Source: Paludibacterium yongneupense DSM 18731
Lineage (GTDB): Bacteria > Pseudomonadota > Gammaproteobacteria > Burkholderiales > Chromobacteriaceae
Direction: 5' to 3'
DNA length: 64,000 nucleotides
Assembly: GCF_000422925.1 (NCBI RefSeq)
Contig: NZ_AUGZ01000009.1
Location: forward strand, 152,277 to 216,276
Shown here one piece after another: positions 47,666 to 56,758 of the stretch. The notes under the pieces were generated by a model that saw only the letters and a list, made by a program, of their open reading frames with translations, did not search any database and had not been told where the DNA came from. How positions within the stretch are numbered: position 1 is the first letter of the stretch; every line of letters starts with the position of its first letter. A program made the position numbers and the translations under genes.

Positions 47666-48874
47666 ATGAACGACTCCATTTCGCGTGCCACCTACGACCA
47701 GGTCATGATCCCCAACTATGTTCCCGCCGATTTCATTCCGGTGCGTGGGCTGGGGTCGCGCGTCTGGGATCAGGAAGGCCGTGAATACATTGACTTCGCT
47801 GGCGGCATCGCAGTCAACGGATTGGGGCACTGTCATCCTGAACTGGTGGACGCGCTGACCGAGCAGGCCGGCAAGCTCTGGCATGTTTCCAATGTTTTTA
47901 CCAATGAGCCGGTGCTGCGTCTCGCGCGGCGCATGACCGAACTGACTTTCGCCGAGCGCTGCTTCTTCTGCAATTCCGGCGCCGAAGCCAACGAAGCCGC
48001 GTTCAAACTCGCGCGGAAATTCGCATCCGACCACTTCGGGCCCGAGAAAAACGAAATCGTGGCCTGCCATAATGCCTTCCACGGTCGTACGCTGTTTACG
48101 GTCACCGTCGGCGGCAAGTACACAGAAGGATTGGCCCCGCTGCCCGGCGGCATTCAGCATATCGTGTTCAACGATATCGCCTCGCTGGAAGCGGCGGTGA
48201 CAGACCGCACCTGCGCCGTGGTGATCGAGCCGATTCAGGGCGAAGGCGGTGTCATGCCGGCCGATCCTGCGTTCATCCAGGCCGCACGCGATGTTTGCGA
48301 CCGCCATGATGCCCTGCTGATTTTCGATGAAGTGCAATGCGGCATGGGCCGGACCGGGGAGTTGTACGCGTACATGTATTACGGCGTGGCGCCCGACATC
48401 ATGACCACGGCCAAGGCCCTGGGCGGCGGCTTCCCCATCGGCGGCATCCTCACGACCGAACGCGTGGCGGCCAGCTTCGGCCCGGGTACGCACGGTTCGA
48501 CCTACGGTGGCAATCCGCTGGCTTGTGCGGTCGCGCTGCGCGCGCTTGATATCATCAGCCGGCCCGAAGTGCTGGCCGGGGTGCGCCAGCGCCACGACCG
48601 CCTGGTTGCCGGTCTGGTGGCGTTGAACGGCAAGCATGGTGTGTTCAAGGCTTTCCGCGGCCGCGGCCTGCTGCTGGGGGCGGTGCTGTCCGATGCCTAT
48701 GCCGGCCGTGCGCGCGAGGTCGTAAAGGCGGCGGAACGGCAGGGACTGATGCTGTTGGTGGCCGGGGCCGATGTCGTGCGCATGGCGCCGGCGCTGATCA
48801 TCAGCGAAGAGGAAATTGCCGCGGGTCTGTCGCGGCTGGATGCGGCGCTGGACGATCTGGCCACCACGCTTTGA
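47666..48874 (+). CDS. aruC: Succinylornithine/acetylornithine aminotransferase
   Basis: A 402-residue class III PLP aminotransferase. It has [35 protein letters not shown] (substrate site), the PLP-Asp in [13 protein letters not shown] and the Schiff-base Lys in [11 protein letters not shown]. The family covers ArgD (biosynthesis) and AruC/AstC (catabolism); the immediate downstream arginine succinyltransferase pair favours the catabolic AruC role, with dual use possible as in Pseudomonas. AAAGGAACAGTC precedes the ATG at 47666. Confidence 0.88.
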   Translation: MNDSISRATYDQVMIPNYVPADFIPVRGLGSRVWDQEGREYIDFAGGIAVNGLGHCHPELVDALTEQAGKLWHVSNVFTNEPVLRLARRMTELTFAERCFFCNSGAEANEAAFKLARKFASDHFGPEKNEIVACHNAFHGRTLFTVTVGGKYTEGLAPLPGGIQHIVFNDIASLEAAVTDRTCAVVIEPIQGEGGVMPADPAFIQAARDVCDRHDALLIFDEVQCGMGRTGELYAYMYYGVAPDIMTTAKALGGGFPIGGILTTERVAASFGPGTHGSTYGGNPLACAVALRALDIISRPEVLAGVRQRHDRLVAGLVALNGKHGVFKAFRGRGLLLGAVLSDAYAGRAREVVKAAERQGLMLLVAGADVVRMAPALIISEEEIAAGLSRLDAALDDLATTL

Positions 48875-48925
48875 CGTGAGCACGCCGGCGGCGGATGCAT
48901 TCCGCCGCGAACAGGGAGCCCTGCC

Positions 48926-49966
48926 ATGTTGAGTATCGTTCGCCCTGTCCGCACCTCGGACCTGCCCGCCATCGAGCGGCTGTCCATTGCGTGCGGCATT
49001 GGCGTGGCCAGCCGGCCAGGCCACCGCGACTGGCTGTTCGAGCGGATACGCCGCTCGATCGAGTCCTTCGATCATGAAGCGGTCGCCGATGCCGGCCACG
49101 AATATTATATGTTCGTGCTCGAAGAGGACGGGCTGGTCATCGCGACGGTCGCGCTTGCCGCGAGCGCCGGTTTTGACGAGCCGTTTTACAGCTATCGCAG
49201 CGAGACCCTCGTGCATGCTTCTCGCGCTTTGAATGTGCACAATCGTATCCATGCGCTCAATATGTGTCACGATCTGACCGGCTTGGTACAGCTAGGGGAT
49301 GTGATTGCCGATGCGTCGCTGGAGCCTGCGTCGTACGAGTTGCTGATGCGTGCCGGCCTGCTTTTCATCGCCTGCCACCGCGGGCGCTTCGGCCGCCGCA
49401 TCATCGCCGAGATGCCGGGTTTGCACGATGCCAGCGGGCAGTCGCCTTTCTGGGACGCGATAGGCCGCCGGTTTTTCAATATGGATTTTCCGCAGGTCGA
49501 GCAGGCGTTCCTGACACACAGCAAGACTTTCATTGCCGAACTGATGCCGAGTTATCCGATCTATGTCCCGCTGCTGCCCGATGCCGCACAGGCGGCTCTC
49601 GGCCATATTCATCCCGCGTGCGAACGGCCGCTGGCGATTCTGCTGGGTGAAGGCTTTGAAGAAGACAACTATATCGACATCTTTGATGGCGGCGCGGTGC
49701 TGACCGCGGATATCGATCGTCTGTACACGCTGGAGGCGGCTCGGCTGTATCCGGTGGAAGTGGAGGAGACGGTGGATGGCGGCGAACCCATGCTGCTGGC
49801 CAATCTGGCGACGGATGAATTCTGCGCGACATGGGGCCTGGCACGGTGCGGCGACGGACACCTGCGCATCGGCGCAGAACTCGCGCAGACGCTGGCGGTT
49901 GGCGGCGGCGGCCAGGTGCGGGCCGTCGGAGCCCAGAATGCCTTACGGGAGGACGCAGCATGTTGA
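48926..49966 (+). CDS. aruF: Arginine N-succinyltransferase, alpha-type subunit
   Basis: AstA-family acyltransferase that starts the arginine succinyltransferase pathway by transferring succinyl from succinyl-CoA to arginine. The 346-residue protein starts MLSIVRPVRTSDLPAIERL and has GHEYYMFVLEEDG, FYSYRSETLVHASRALNV and the conserved FFNMDFPQVEQAFLTHSKTFIAELMPSYPIYVPLLP. The glutamate/His core of the family is visible. In Pseudomonas two unequal subunits AruF and AruG form the enzyme, as here. It overlaps aruG by 7 bases. Confidence 0.93.
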   Translation: MLSIVRPVRTSDLPAIERLSIACGIGVASRPGHRDWLFERIRRSIESFDHEAVADAGHEYYMFVLEEDGLVIATVALAASAGFDEPFYSYRSETLVHASRALNVHNRIHALNMCHDLTGLVQLGDVIADASLEPASYELLMRAGLLFIACHRGRFGRRIIAEMPGLHDASGQSPFWDAIGRRFFNMDFPQVEQAFLTHSKTFIAELMPSYPIYVPLLPDAAQAALGHIHPACERPLAILLGEGFEEDNYIDIFDGGAVLTADIDRLYTLEAARLYPVEVEETVDGGEPMLLANLATDEFCATWGLARCGDGHLRIGAELAQTLAVGGGGQVRAVGAQNALREDAAC

Positions 49967-51003
49967 TCCGGGCCGTGAATGCCGGCGATCTCGACGCCTT
50001 GCTCGGACTGGCCGACAGCGCCGGCTTCGGTATCACCACGCTGCCGCGCGACCGCGAACAATTGCGCGAGCGCATCGAGCGCGCGACGTCCTCCTTCGCC
50101 GGCCGCCTCGCGCGCGCCGATCAGTGCTTTATCTTCGTGCTCGAGGATGAGGACAGTGGCCGGGTGTGCGGCGTGAGCGCGATCGAGGCGGCGGTGGGGC
50201 TGCGTTCGCCCTGGTACAACTACCGCCTTGGCACCATCGTGCACGCTTCGGCCGAACTCGATGTCTATTCTCGGCACGAGACGCTCTTCCTTTCCAATGA
50301 TCACACCGGTTCCGCCGAGTTGTGCACGCTTTACCTGCTGCCGGAATATCGCGGTCGAGGCAACGGTGCGCTGTTATCCAAGTCGCGGCTGCTGTTCATG
50401 GCGGCACATCGCGAGTTGTTCGGCGGGCAGGTCGTGGCCGAGATCCGCGGCGTGGCCGATGCCGCCGGCGTCGCGCCTTTCTGGGAAGGCTTGGGGCGCC
50501 ACTTTTTCACCATGGAGTTTGCCGAGGCGGACTATCTGACCGGAGTGGGGCAGAAGTCCTTCGTCGCCGAACTGATGCCCAAGCATCCCGTCTATGTCGA
50601 TTTTCTGCCCGCCACGGCGCGTGAGGCGATCGGCGTCGGCCATCCTGATGCGCAACGGGCGATCGGGCTGCTGCAAGAAGAGGGGATGCGTTACGCCGGT
50701 TATGTCGACATCTTCGATGCCGGCCCCACGCTGCAGGCCGAACTGGCGTCAGTGCGTGCGGTGCGCGAGAGCCGTCTCGCCCCGGTGAAATACGCTGCCG
50801 CTATCGCTGAAGGGAATGCAGTGTCTCTTGTTTCCAACACAGAGTGCAGCGACTTTCGCTGCATCATGACCAACGGGGCGGAGGAAAGCGCTGTTTTCGC
50901 GGTGACCGAAAATCAGGCACGTCGTTTGCTAGTGGCAGAGGGTGTTCCGGTGTTGCATGTTCCGCTTTCCCCTTTGTCCGGCGGGGTCGAGTCGGCGGGG
51001 TGA
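49960..51003 (+). CDS. aruG: Arginine N-succinyltransferase, beta-type subunit
   Basis: A 347-residue AstA paralogue closely matching AruF in layout: MLIRAVNAGDLDALLGLADSAGFG, YNYRLGTIVHASAELDVYSRHETLFLSNDHTGSAELCTLYLLPEYRGRGNG and FFTMEFAEADYLTGVGQKSFVAELMPKHPVYVDFLP. The GNAT-like YRGRGNG acetyl-CoA-type loop is better kept here than in AruF, suggesting this subunit is catalytic. GGGAGGACGCAGC precedes the ATG at 49960. No aruD, aruB or aruE gene follows; the next gene is livH, about 500 bases later. Confidence 0.93.
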   Translation: MLIRAVNAGDLDALLGLADSAGFGITTLPRDREQLRERIERATSSFAGRLARADQCFIFVLEDEDSGRVCGVSAIEAAVGLRSPWYNYRLGTIVHASAELDVYSRHETLFLSNDHTGSAELCTLYLLPEYRGRGNGALLSKSRLLFMAAHRELFGGQVVAEIRGVADAAGVAPFWEGLGRHFFTMEFAEADYLTGVGQKSFVAELMPKHPVYVDFLPATAREAIGVGHPDAQRAIGLLQEEGMRYAGYVDIFDAGPTLQAELASVRAVRESRLAPVKYAAAIAEGNAVSLVSNTECSDFRCIMTNGAEESAVFAVTENQARRLLVAEGVPVLHVPLSPLSGGVESAG

Positions 51004-51124
51004 GCAATCTGAATTTGCATGTCATAATTGCTGCAAACGAAGGGGGATGCGATGGCATTCCTCTTTTTTGTTTGGCGAATGAAGATTGTATTCAATTTTC
51101 GCAAGCGAAATTCTCGGGGGCTGC

Positions 51125-51146
51125 TTATTTTCACTTGTGAAAATAA
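51125..51146. promoter_or_regulatory. Perfect 10-bp inverted repeat in the aruG-livH gap
   Basis: TTATTTTCAC and GTGAAAATAA are perfect inverted copies separated by TT. There is no T run on either side, so an operator or a transcript-end stem are both possible. Confidence 0.55.
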
Positions 51147-51363
51147 AGGCTTAGGCAAGAGGAGGGGATGGGCGATTTTCAAGCAATAAAGGCGGGAATC
51201 AGGAAGGCGACTTTGCACCACTATGCGACGTCATTGCCTCATTTCTGGTCGTGTCATCCCCAATACGGTGCGGTGCAACAAGGACATAAATCGCAATAAT
51301 TTCAAAAACATATGTAAATTAAAAATCCGCCCTGAATTGCTGTGGTTTAATAAATCTTTAAGA

Positions 51364-51392
51364 TTGACAGTGCCAGTGACGGCCACCATAAT
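51364..51392 (+). promoter_or_regulatory. Strong promoter candidate of the liv operon
   Basis: A perfect TTGACA (51364-51369), a 17-base spacer and CATAAT (51387-51392), about 115 bases before livH. Confidence 0.75.
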
Positions 51393-51507
51393 CGGGGCGT
51401 CTTGTCGGATAACAGTCATAAATTGTTACGGCAGGCAGGGACAACAGGCGGTAGCAGGAGAGGGACACTCCGCGCCAGTCTGAACAAGAAAACATGGAGA
51501 GATCCAA

Positions 51508-52437
51508 ATGGATATTTTTTTTCAACAGATCCTAAACGGACTGGTCCTGGGTAGCATCTACGCGCTTATCGCGTTGGGCTATACCATGGTCTACGGGATC
51601 ATGGGGCTGATCAACTTCGCGCATGGCGAAGTGGTCATGTTCGGCGCCATGATCACCATCAGCGTGATTTCCGGACTCACTGGACTCGGGGTGCATCTTC
51701 CCGGCCCCGTTCTGGTGCTGATCGGTCTCGCCGTTGCGGTGCCCGGCTGTATGCTGCTGGGCTATGCCATCGAGCGCGTGGCCTATCGGCCCTTGCGCGG
51801 CGCACAACGGCTGGCTCCCCTGATCACCGCGATCGGGCTGTCCATCGTGCTGCAGCAAGTCGCGATCCTGATCTGGGGGCGCAACTATATTCCCTTTCCG
51901 CAGATTCTCGACCACGATGTGATCACCGTGTTTGGCGCCAGCATTACCAAGCTGCAAGTGATCATCATCGTGCTGTGTCTGCTGATCATGGGCGGGCTGC
52001 TGTTGATGGTGGAGAAGACCAAACTCGGGCGCGCGATGCGCGCCACCAGCCAGAATCCGGCGGTTGCCGGGCTGATGGGGGTCAACGTCAATACCATCAT
52101 TTCCGCCACCTTCGTCATCGGTTCCGGCCTCGGCGCCATCGCCGGCGTCATGGTGGCGACCAACTACGACCAGGCTCATTACTATATGGGCTTCATGATC
52201 GGCCTCAAGGCGTTCACCGCGGCGGTTCTCGGCGGGATCGGGAATCTGGGCGGTGCGGTGGCCGGTGGCCTGCTGCTCGGCCTGATCGAAAGTCTGGGCG
52301 CGGGGTATATCGGGACACTGACCGGTGGTGTGTTCGGCAGCAACTATCAGGATATTTTCGCCTTCCTGGTGCTGATCCTGGTGCTGATTTTCCGCCCGTC
52401 CGGTCTGCTTGGCGAAAAAATCGCCGACCGTGCCTGA
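51508..52437 (+). CDS. livH: Branched-chain amino acid ABC permease LivH
   Basis: A 309-residue inner-membrane permease with about eight segments. MDIFFQQILNGLVLGSIYALIALGYTMVYGIMGLINFAHGEV is the LivH signature, and the EAA-like RAMRATSQNPAVAGLMGVNV loop contacts the ATPases. GGAG lies 9 bases before the ATG. First gene of livHMGF under a strong TTGACA promoter. Substrates in the family: Leu, Ile, Val, or related amides and urea; the fuller specificity depends on the missing binding protein. Confidence 0.95.
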   Translation: MDIFFQQILNGLVLGSIYALIALGYTMVYGIMGLINFAHGEVVMFGAMITISVISGLTGLGVHLPGPVLVLIGLAVAVPGCMLLGYAIERVAYRPLRGAQRLAPLITAIGLSIVLQQVAILIWGRNYIPFPQILDHDVITVFGASITKLQVIIIVLCLLIMGGLLLMVEKTKLGRAMRATSQNPAVAGLMGVNVNTIISATFVIGSGLGAIAGVMVATNYDQAHYYMGFMIGLKAFTAAVLGGIGNLGGAVAGGLLLGLIESLGAGYIGTLTGGVFGSNYQDIFAFLVLILVLIFRPSGLLGEKIADRA

Positions 52438-52453
52438 GTGCTGGAGACTAGAA

Positions 52454-53539
52454 ATGACGCTTGAAACCAATAAGAAAGTCGGAATTTTCCTGGCTTGCGC
52501 CGTCGTCCTGGCCGTGTTGCCGTTCGTCGTCGGCGGTGCTTTCGGCAATTCCTGGGTCCGTATCGTCGACTTCGCGCTGCTGTACGTGATGCTGGCCCTG
52601 GGCCTCAATATCGTGGTCGGTTTTGCCGGTCTGCTCGACCTGGGCTTCATCGCCTTCTATGCGGTCGGCGCGTATACCTTCGGGCTGCTGTCGTCGCCCC
52701 ATTTCGGCATCCATCTGCCGTTCTACATCACGATACCGCTTGGCGCACTGCTGGCCGCCTGTTTCGGTCTGTTGCTCGGGGCGCCCGTGCTGCGGCTCAA
52801 GGGGGATTACCTGGCCATCGTGACCATGGGCTTCGGCGAAATCATCCGCATTTTCATGAACAACCTGAATGCGCCGATCAATATCACCAATGGTCCGCAG
52901 GGCATCAACCTGATCGACCCCATCCATGTGGCGGGAGTGTCGCTGGGCTCGACCATCGAGATCGCCGGCATCAGCTTCCATAACGTCTATCTCTACTACT
53001 ATCTGTTCCTGCTGCTGACCGTGGTCGTGGTGATCATGGGCTTCCGCTTGCAGCACTCGCGCATTGGCCGCGCCTGGGTGGCTTTGCGCGAAGACGACGT
53101 GGCAGCGGCGGCGATGGGCATCAATATCCGTAATATCAAGCTGCTGGCTTTTTCGCTCGGCGCCTTGTCCGGCGGTGTGGCCGGCGGTTTGTTCGCGTCC
53201 TTCCAGGGCTTCATTTCGCCCGAATCCTTCGGCTTGATCGAGTCGATCATGATCCTGGCGATGGTGGTGCTGGGCGGGATGGGGCATATTCCCGGCGTCG
53301 TGCTCGGGGCCGTGACGCTGACCATCGTGCCGGAAGTTCTGCGCGATGTGATCGGGCCCTTGCAGATGAACACCTTCGGTCGCATGATCATCGACCCCGA
53401 GAACGCCCGCATGCTGCTCTTCGGGCTCGCGCTGGTGGTGATGATGCTGGTTCGACCGGCCGGGATGTGGCCTTCGCGCCGCCGCAAGGCCGAGTTCAGG
53501 GATGACAAGGTAGCCGCGGATAGCGCGCAGAAGGACTGA
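52454..53539 (+). CDS. livM: Branched-chain amino acid ABC permease LivM
   Basis: A 361-residue partner permease with about ten segments: ALGLNIVVGFAGLLDLGFIAFYAVGAYTFGLL, GDYLAIVTMGFGEIIRIFMNN, the cytoplasmic loop RIGRAWVALREDDVAAAAMGIN and the C-terminal GMGHIPGVVLGA. The ATG at 52454 follows GGAGACTAGAA; a longer in-frame start is rejected. 16 bases after livH, 3 before livG. Confidence 0.95.
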   Translation: MTLETNKKVGIFLACAVVLAVLPFVVGGAFGNSWVRIVDFALLYVMLALGLNIVVGFAGLLDLGFIAFYAVGAYTFGLLSSPHFGIHLPFYITIPLGALLAACFGLLLGAPVLRLKGDYLAIVTMGFGEIIRIFMNNLNAPINITNGPQGINLIDPIHVAGVSLGSTIEIAGISFHNVYLYYYLFLLLTVVVVIMGFRLQHSRIGRAWVALREDDVAAAAMGINIRNIKLLAFSLGALSGGVAGGLFASFQGFISPESFGLIESIMILAMVVLGGMGHIPGVVLGAVTLTIVPEVLRDVIGPLQMNTFGRMIIDPENARMLLFGLALVVMMLVRPAGMWPSRRRKAEFRDDKVAADSAQKD

Positions 53540-53542
53540 GCC

Positions 53543-54313
53543 ATGGCCGAAATACTGTTGCAAATCGAAGGCATTCACAAACGTTTCGGCGGTCTGCACG
53601 CGCTGAACGATATCGGACTCTCGATCCATAAAGGCGAGATTTACGGTCTGATCGGACCGAACGGGGCCGGCAAGACCACCTTGTTCAATGTTTTGACCGG
53701 TCTGTACATGCCGGACGAAGGCAAGTTTACCTTCGACGGTCGCGATCTGTTCCGCGCCAAGCCGCATCTCGTGGTCGGCAGCGGCATTGCGCGCACGTTC
53801 CAGAACATCCGCCTGTTCGGCGAAATGACTGCGCTGGAAAATGTGATGGTGGGCCGACACATCCGCAGCCGCGCGAGCGCGCTTGGCGCCGTGCTGCGCA
53901 ATCGCCGCACCCGCGAGGAAGAACGGCTTATCCGCGAACGCGCCTGGGAACTGCTCGACTACGTCGGCATCACCGATGTGGCCGAAGAGCGGGCGCGCAA
54001 TCTGTCCTATGGCCACCAGCGCCGTCTGGAAATCGCCCGCGCGCTGGCGACGGACCCGCAACTGCTGGCGCTGGACGAACCGGCCGCCGGCATGAATCCG
54101 CGCGAGACCGACGATCTGAAAAAATTGATGAGCAAGATCCGCACGGATGGCGTGACGTTGCTGCTGATCGAGCATGATGTCAAGCTGATGATGGATCTGT
54201 GCGATCGTATCGCCGTGCTCGACTACGGCAAGAAAATCGCCGAAGGGGCACCGCACGAGGTGCGCAAGGATCCTAAAGTGATCGAAGCCTATCTGGGAGC
54301 GGCACACTCATGA
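53543..54313 (+). CDS. livG: Branched-chain amino acid ABC ATP-binding protein LivG
   Basis: A 256-residue ATPase with Walker A GPNGAGKTT, Q-loop GIARTFQNIRLF, signature LSYGHQRRLE, Walker B LLALDEPAAG and the D/H-loop LLIEHDVKL. The C-terminus EVRKDPKVIEAYLGAAHS is typical of LivG. The Shine-Dalgarno AAGGACTG is in the end of livM. It overlaps livF by 4 bases. Confidence 0.96.
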   Translation: MAEILLQIEGIHKRFGGLHALNDIGLSIHKGEIYGLIGPNGAGKTTLFNVLTGLYMPDEGKFTFDGRDLFRAKPHLVVGSGIARTFQNIRLFGEMTALENVMVGRHIRSRASALGAVLRNRRTREEERLIRERAWELLDYVGITDVAEERARNLSYGHQRRLEIARALATDPQLLALDEPAAGMNPRETDDLKKLMSKIRTDGVTLLLIEHDVKLMMDLCDRIAVLDYGKKIAEGAPHEVRKDPKVIEAYLGAAHS

Positions 54314-55020
54314 GCCTGTTGGACGTTAAAGACCTAAAAGTGGCGTACGGCGGCATTCAGGCCGTCAAAGGCGTCGATTTCCACATCGAGGCCGGTGAGC
54401 TGGTCACTCTGATCGGCGCGAACGGCGCCGGCAAGACCACGACGCTGAAGACCCTGATCGGCATGGTCAAGAAAAGCGGCGGCAGCGTCACCTTCGACGG
54501 CAAGGACGCCTCGACGATACCTTCGCACGATTTCGTGCGTCACGGCTTGGCCATGGTGCCGGAAGGTCGCGGCATCTTCGGCAAGCTGACCGTCGAAGAG
54601 AACTTGCTGATGGGCGCCTACACCCGTTCCGACAAGGCGCAGATCCTGGTCGAGATGGAGCGCGTTTACGGGCTTTTCCCGCGGCTGAAAGAGCGCTATA
54701 AACAACTGGCGGGAACGCTGTCCGGCGGCGAGCAGCAAATGGTGGCCATGGGGCGCGCGATATTGTCCCGTCCCAAGCTGTTGTTGCTCGACGAGCCCTC
54801 GATGGGGCTGGCGCCTATCATTGTGCAAAAGATTTTCGAAATCGTGCGCATGGTGGCGGCCGAAGGCGTGACCATGCTGCTTGTCGAGCAGAATGCCAAG
54901 CTCGCGCTGGAAGTCAGCCAGCGCGGCTACGTGATGGAAAGCGGCAAGATCACGATGACCGGGAACGCCCAGGATCTGCTTGCGGACGAAAGGGTGCGCA
55001 ACGCCTACCTCGGCGATTGA
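54310..55020 (+). CDS. livF: Branched-chain amino acid ABC ATP-binding protein LivF
   Basis: A 236-residue ATPase with Walker A GANGAGKTT, signature LSGGEQQMVAMGRAI, Walker B LLLLDEPSMGLAP and H-loop MLLVEQNAKLAL. Ends DERVRNAYLGD, the LivF C-terminus. Start ATGA overlaps the livG stop. The operon ends here, 4 bases before the DUF218 gene; a terminator stem lies inside that gene's first codons. Confidence 0.96.
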   Translation: MSLLDVKDLKVAYGGIQAVKGVDFHIEAGELVTLIGANGAGKTTTLKTLIGMVKKSGGSVTFDGKDASTIPSHDFVRHGLAMVPEGRGIFGKLTVEENLLMGAYTRSDKAQILVEMERVYGLFPRLKERYKQLAGTLSGGEQQMVAMGRAILSRPKLLLLDEPSMGLAPIIVQKIFEIVRMVAAEGVTMLLVEQNAKLALEVSQRGYVMESGKITMTGNAQDLLADERVRNAYLGD

Positions 55021-55024
55021 TGCA

Positions 55025-55777
55025 ATGATAGCGACGACTCGCCCCGAAGTGCTGCTGCATATGCTCTTCGGGGCATTTTTATTGCCGCCCGGCTGCCTGC
55101 TGCTGCTCGGGCTGTACGGCGTGCGGCAGCTGCGCCGCGGCCGCGGCGCCGCTGCCGCGCTGCTGTCCCTGTTCGGCTTCTATCTGATTTCGACGCCATG
55201 GCTGGCGCTGCGTCTGAATGCGCCGCTGGAGGCCGCCTCCCCCGTGCTGGATATGTCCGCGTTGCCCGCATTCGATGCGATAGTGGTGCTGGGCGGCGGC
55301 AAGCATGATGCCCCCGAATTCGGCGGCGAGCAGGCGTCCAGCGATACCCTGCTGCGCCTGCGCTATGCGGCTCGCCTCGCGCGCATCAGCGGCAAGCCGG
55401 TGCTGACCAGCGGCGGCGCACCGCTGGGCGGCATTCCCGAGGCGCAGATCATGGCGCGCACCCTGCACGATGACTATGGCGTACCCGTGCGCTGGACAGA
55501 ATCGGAGTCGGTCAATACCGCCGCCAACGCCCGCCTCAGCGCGGCCATGCTGCATGCGGCCGGTGTGCGCCGCATCGCCCTGGTATCGCAAGGCTGGCAT
55601 TTGCGGCGGGCCGCGGCCTTGTTCCGGGCGCAGGGGTTGACGGTGCTTCCGGCGCCGACCGGGCTGGTCCGCTACGAGGCGACTGGATCCATGCTGCTAC
55701 TGCCTGGCGCGCAAGCGCAGAAGGATGTCGCCAGCGCCTTGCGCGAGTGGCTGGCGCTGGCTGGCGAGCGCCTGTGA
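55025..55777 (+). CDS. DUF218 (ElyC/SanA/YdcF) family membrane protein
   Basis: A 250-residue protein with two N-terminal hydrophobic segments (LHMLFGAFLLPPGCLLLLGLYGV, LLSLFGFYLISTPWLAL) and a DUF218 domain (FDAIVVLGGGKH, DTLLRLRYAARLARISGKPVLTSGG, SQGWHLRRAAALFRAQG). Relatives ElyC and SanA act in envelope or peptidoglycan precursor metabolism; the reaction is unresolved. Starts at ATG 55025 or 55061 are both in frame. The livF terminator-like stem lies within these first codons, so the shorter start may be used or the stem may reduce expression. Confidence 0.85.
   Translation: MIATTRPEVLLHMLFGAFLLPPGCLLLLGLYGVRQLRRGRGAAAALLSLFGFYLISTPWLALRLNAPLEAASPVLDMSALPAFDAIVVLGGGKHDAPEFGGEQASSDTLLRLRYAARLARISGKPVLTSGGAPLGGIPEAQIMARTLHDDYGVPVRWTESESVNTAANARLSAAMLHAAGVRRIALVSQGWHLRRAAALFRAQGLTVLPAPTGLVRYEATGSMLLLPGAQAQKDVASALREWLALAGERL
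55041..55080 (+). terminator. Terminator-like stem of the liv operon inside the start of the DUF218 gene
   Basis: GCCCCGAAG (55041-55049) and CTTCGGGGC (55066-55074) pair perfectly around a 16-base loop and are followed by ATTTTTATT. It begins 20 bases after the livF stop. Confidence 0.7.
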
Positions 55778-55797
55778 CCCGCGCGGGTTAAAGGAGT

Positions 55798-55820
55798 AAA
55801 ATAGTCAAATTGACTATTTT
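55798..55820. promoter_or_regulatory. Perfect 10-bp inverted repeat before the CinA-like gene
   Basis: AAAATAGTCA (55798-55807) and TGACTATTTT (55811-55820) surround AAT. The site ends 11 bases before the ATG and touches the Shine-Dalgarno AGGAG. It could be an operator or an mRNA hairpin that governs translation. Confidence 0.65.
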
Positions 55821-55831
55821 CAGGAGCCACC

Positions 55832-56578
55832 ATGGCCTTTGGCGCCATCATCATCGGCGACGAGCTATTGTCCGGAAAACGCCAGGATAAGCATCTTCAG
55901 TCTTTGATTCGTCTGCTGGCGGCCCGCGGACTGCGCCTGGCCTGGGCCGAGTATCTGGGCGATGAGCCCGGCCGCATTGCGGACGCCCTGCGCCGTGCGT
56001 TTGCCAGTGGCGACGTCGTTTTCAGCTTCGGGGGCATCGGGGCGACCCCGGACGATCACACCCGCCAGTCGGCGGCGGCGGCTCTTGGACGCGAGCTGGA
56101 AATCCATCCCGATGCGCGCACCATTCTGGAGCAGCGCTTTGGCGTCGAAGCCTATCCGCACCGAATTCATATGGGGGAGTTTCCGACCGGCAGCCGTTTG
56201 ATTCCCAATCCGGTCAACCAGATTGCCGGCTTCAGCGTCGGCACCGTTCACTTTGTTCCCGGCTTCCCATCGATGGCCTGGCCCATGGTCGAGTGGGTGC
56301 TCGAACATGATTACCGCGACATGTTCGATTCGGCTCCCGCCGTCGAAAAAAGCGTGATCGCACTCAATGCCCGCGAGGGCGATCTGATCGGGCTGATGCA
56401 GGATTTTGTCGCGCGTTACCCGGAATTGCGCTTCTCCAGCCTGCCTTGTTTTGGTTCGGAGCGCATCCCCGACATGCATATCGAATTCGGCGTCAGCGGC
56501 CGTCTGGAGCTGGTCGATATTGCCCTGGCCGAGTTCGTGCATAGTCTTTCTGCGCGCGGCTATTCCCTGCATCCGTGA
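55832..56578 (+). CDS. CinA N-terminal-like (competence/damage-inducible protein A) protein
   Basis: A 248-residue protein matching the N-terminal COG1058 half of CinA, a molybdopterin-binding-like fold: AFGAIIIGDELLSGKRQDKH, VVFSFGGIGATPDDHTRQSAAAALG and HFVPGFPSMAW. The C-terminal nicotinamide-nucleotide amidase domain of full CinA is missing, as in many short betaproteobacterial relatives. In other bacteria this half has ADP-ribose pyrophosphatase activity, which is the best guess here. A palindrome lies directly upstream. Confidence 0.85.
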   Translation: MAFGAIIIGDELLSGKRQDKHLQSLIRLLAARGLRLAWAEYLGDEPGRIADALRRAFASGDVVFSFGGIGATPDDHTRQSAAAALGRELEIHPDARTILEQRFGVEAYPHRIHMGEFPTGSRLIPNPVNQIAGFSVGTVHFVPGFPSMAWPMVEWVLEHDYRDMFDSAPAVEKSVIALNAREGDLIGLMQDFVARYPELRFSSLPCFGSERIPDMHIEFGVSGRLELVDIALAEFVHSLSARGYSLHP

Positions 56579-56758
56579 GCCAGGCTGTACCGCGCGGCTG
56601 AGCGCTCGACCGCGCCCGCTTCAACTCCGACCCTGCCGATGCTAGATTTTCCATGCCGTGGCTTGTGTTTATATCGCGCGCGCGCCGGCATGCGTGCGGG
56701 CTTTCCTGATGCGAGCTTGCCGGATCTGTGAGGATGAAGCGGAAACAGGAGCGCAGGC

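Larger units (their letters stand above)
51004..51507. other. AT-rich intergenic region between aruG and livH
   Basis: 504 bases without a supported gene, clearly richer in A and T than its surroundings. It contains the inverted repeat at 51125-51146, a second hairpin near 51098-51111 (TTTCGC with GCGAAA) and the strong livH promoter candidate at 51364-51392. The Shine-Dalgarno GGAG of livH lies just before 51508. Confidence 0.5.
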
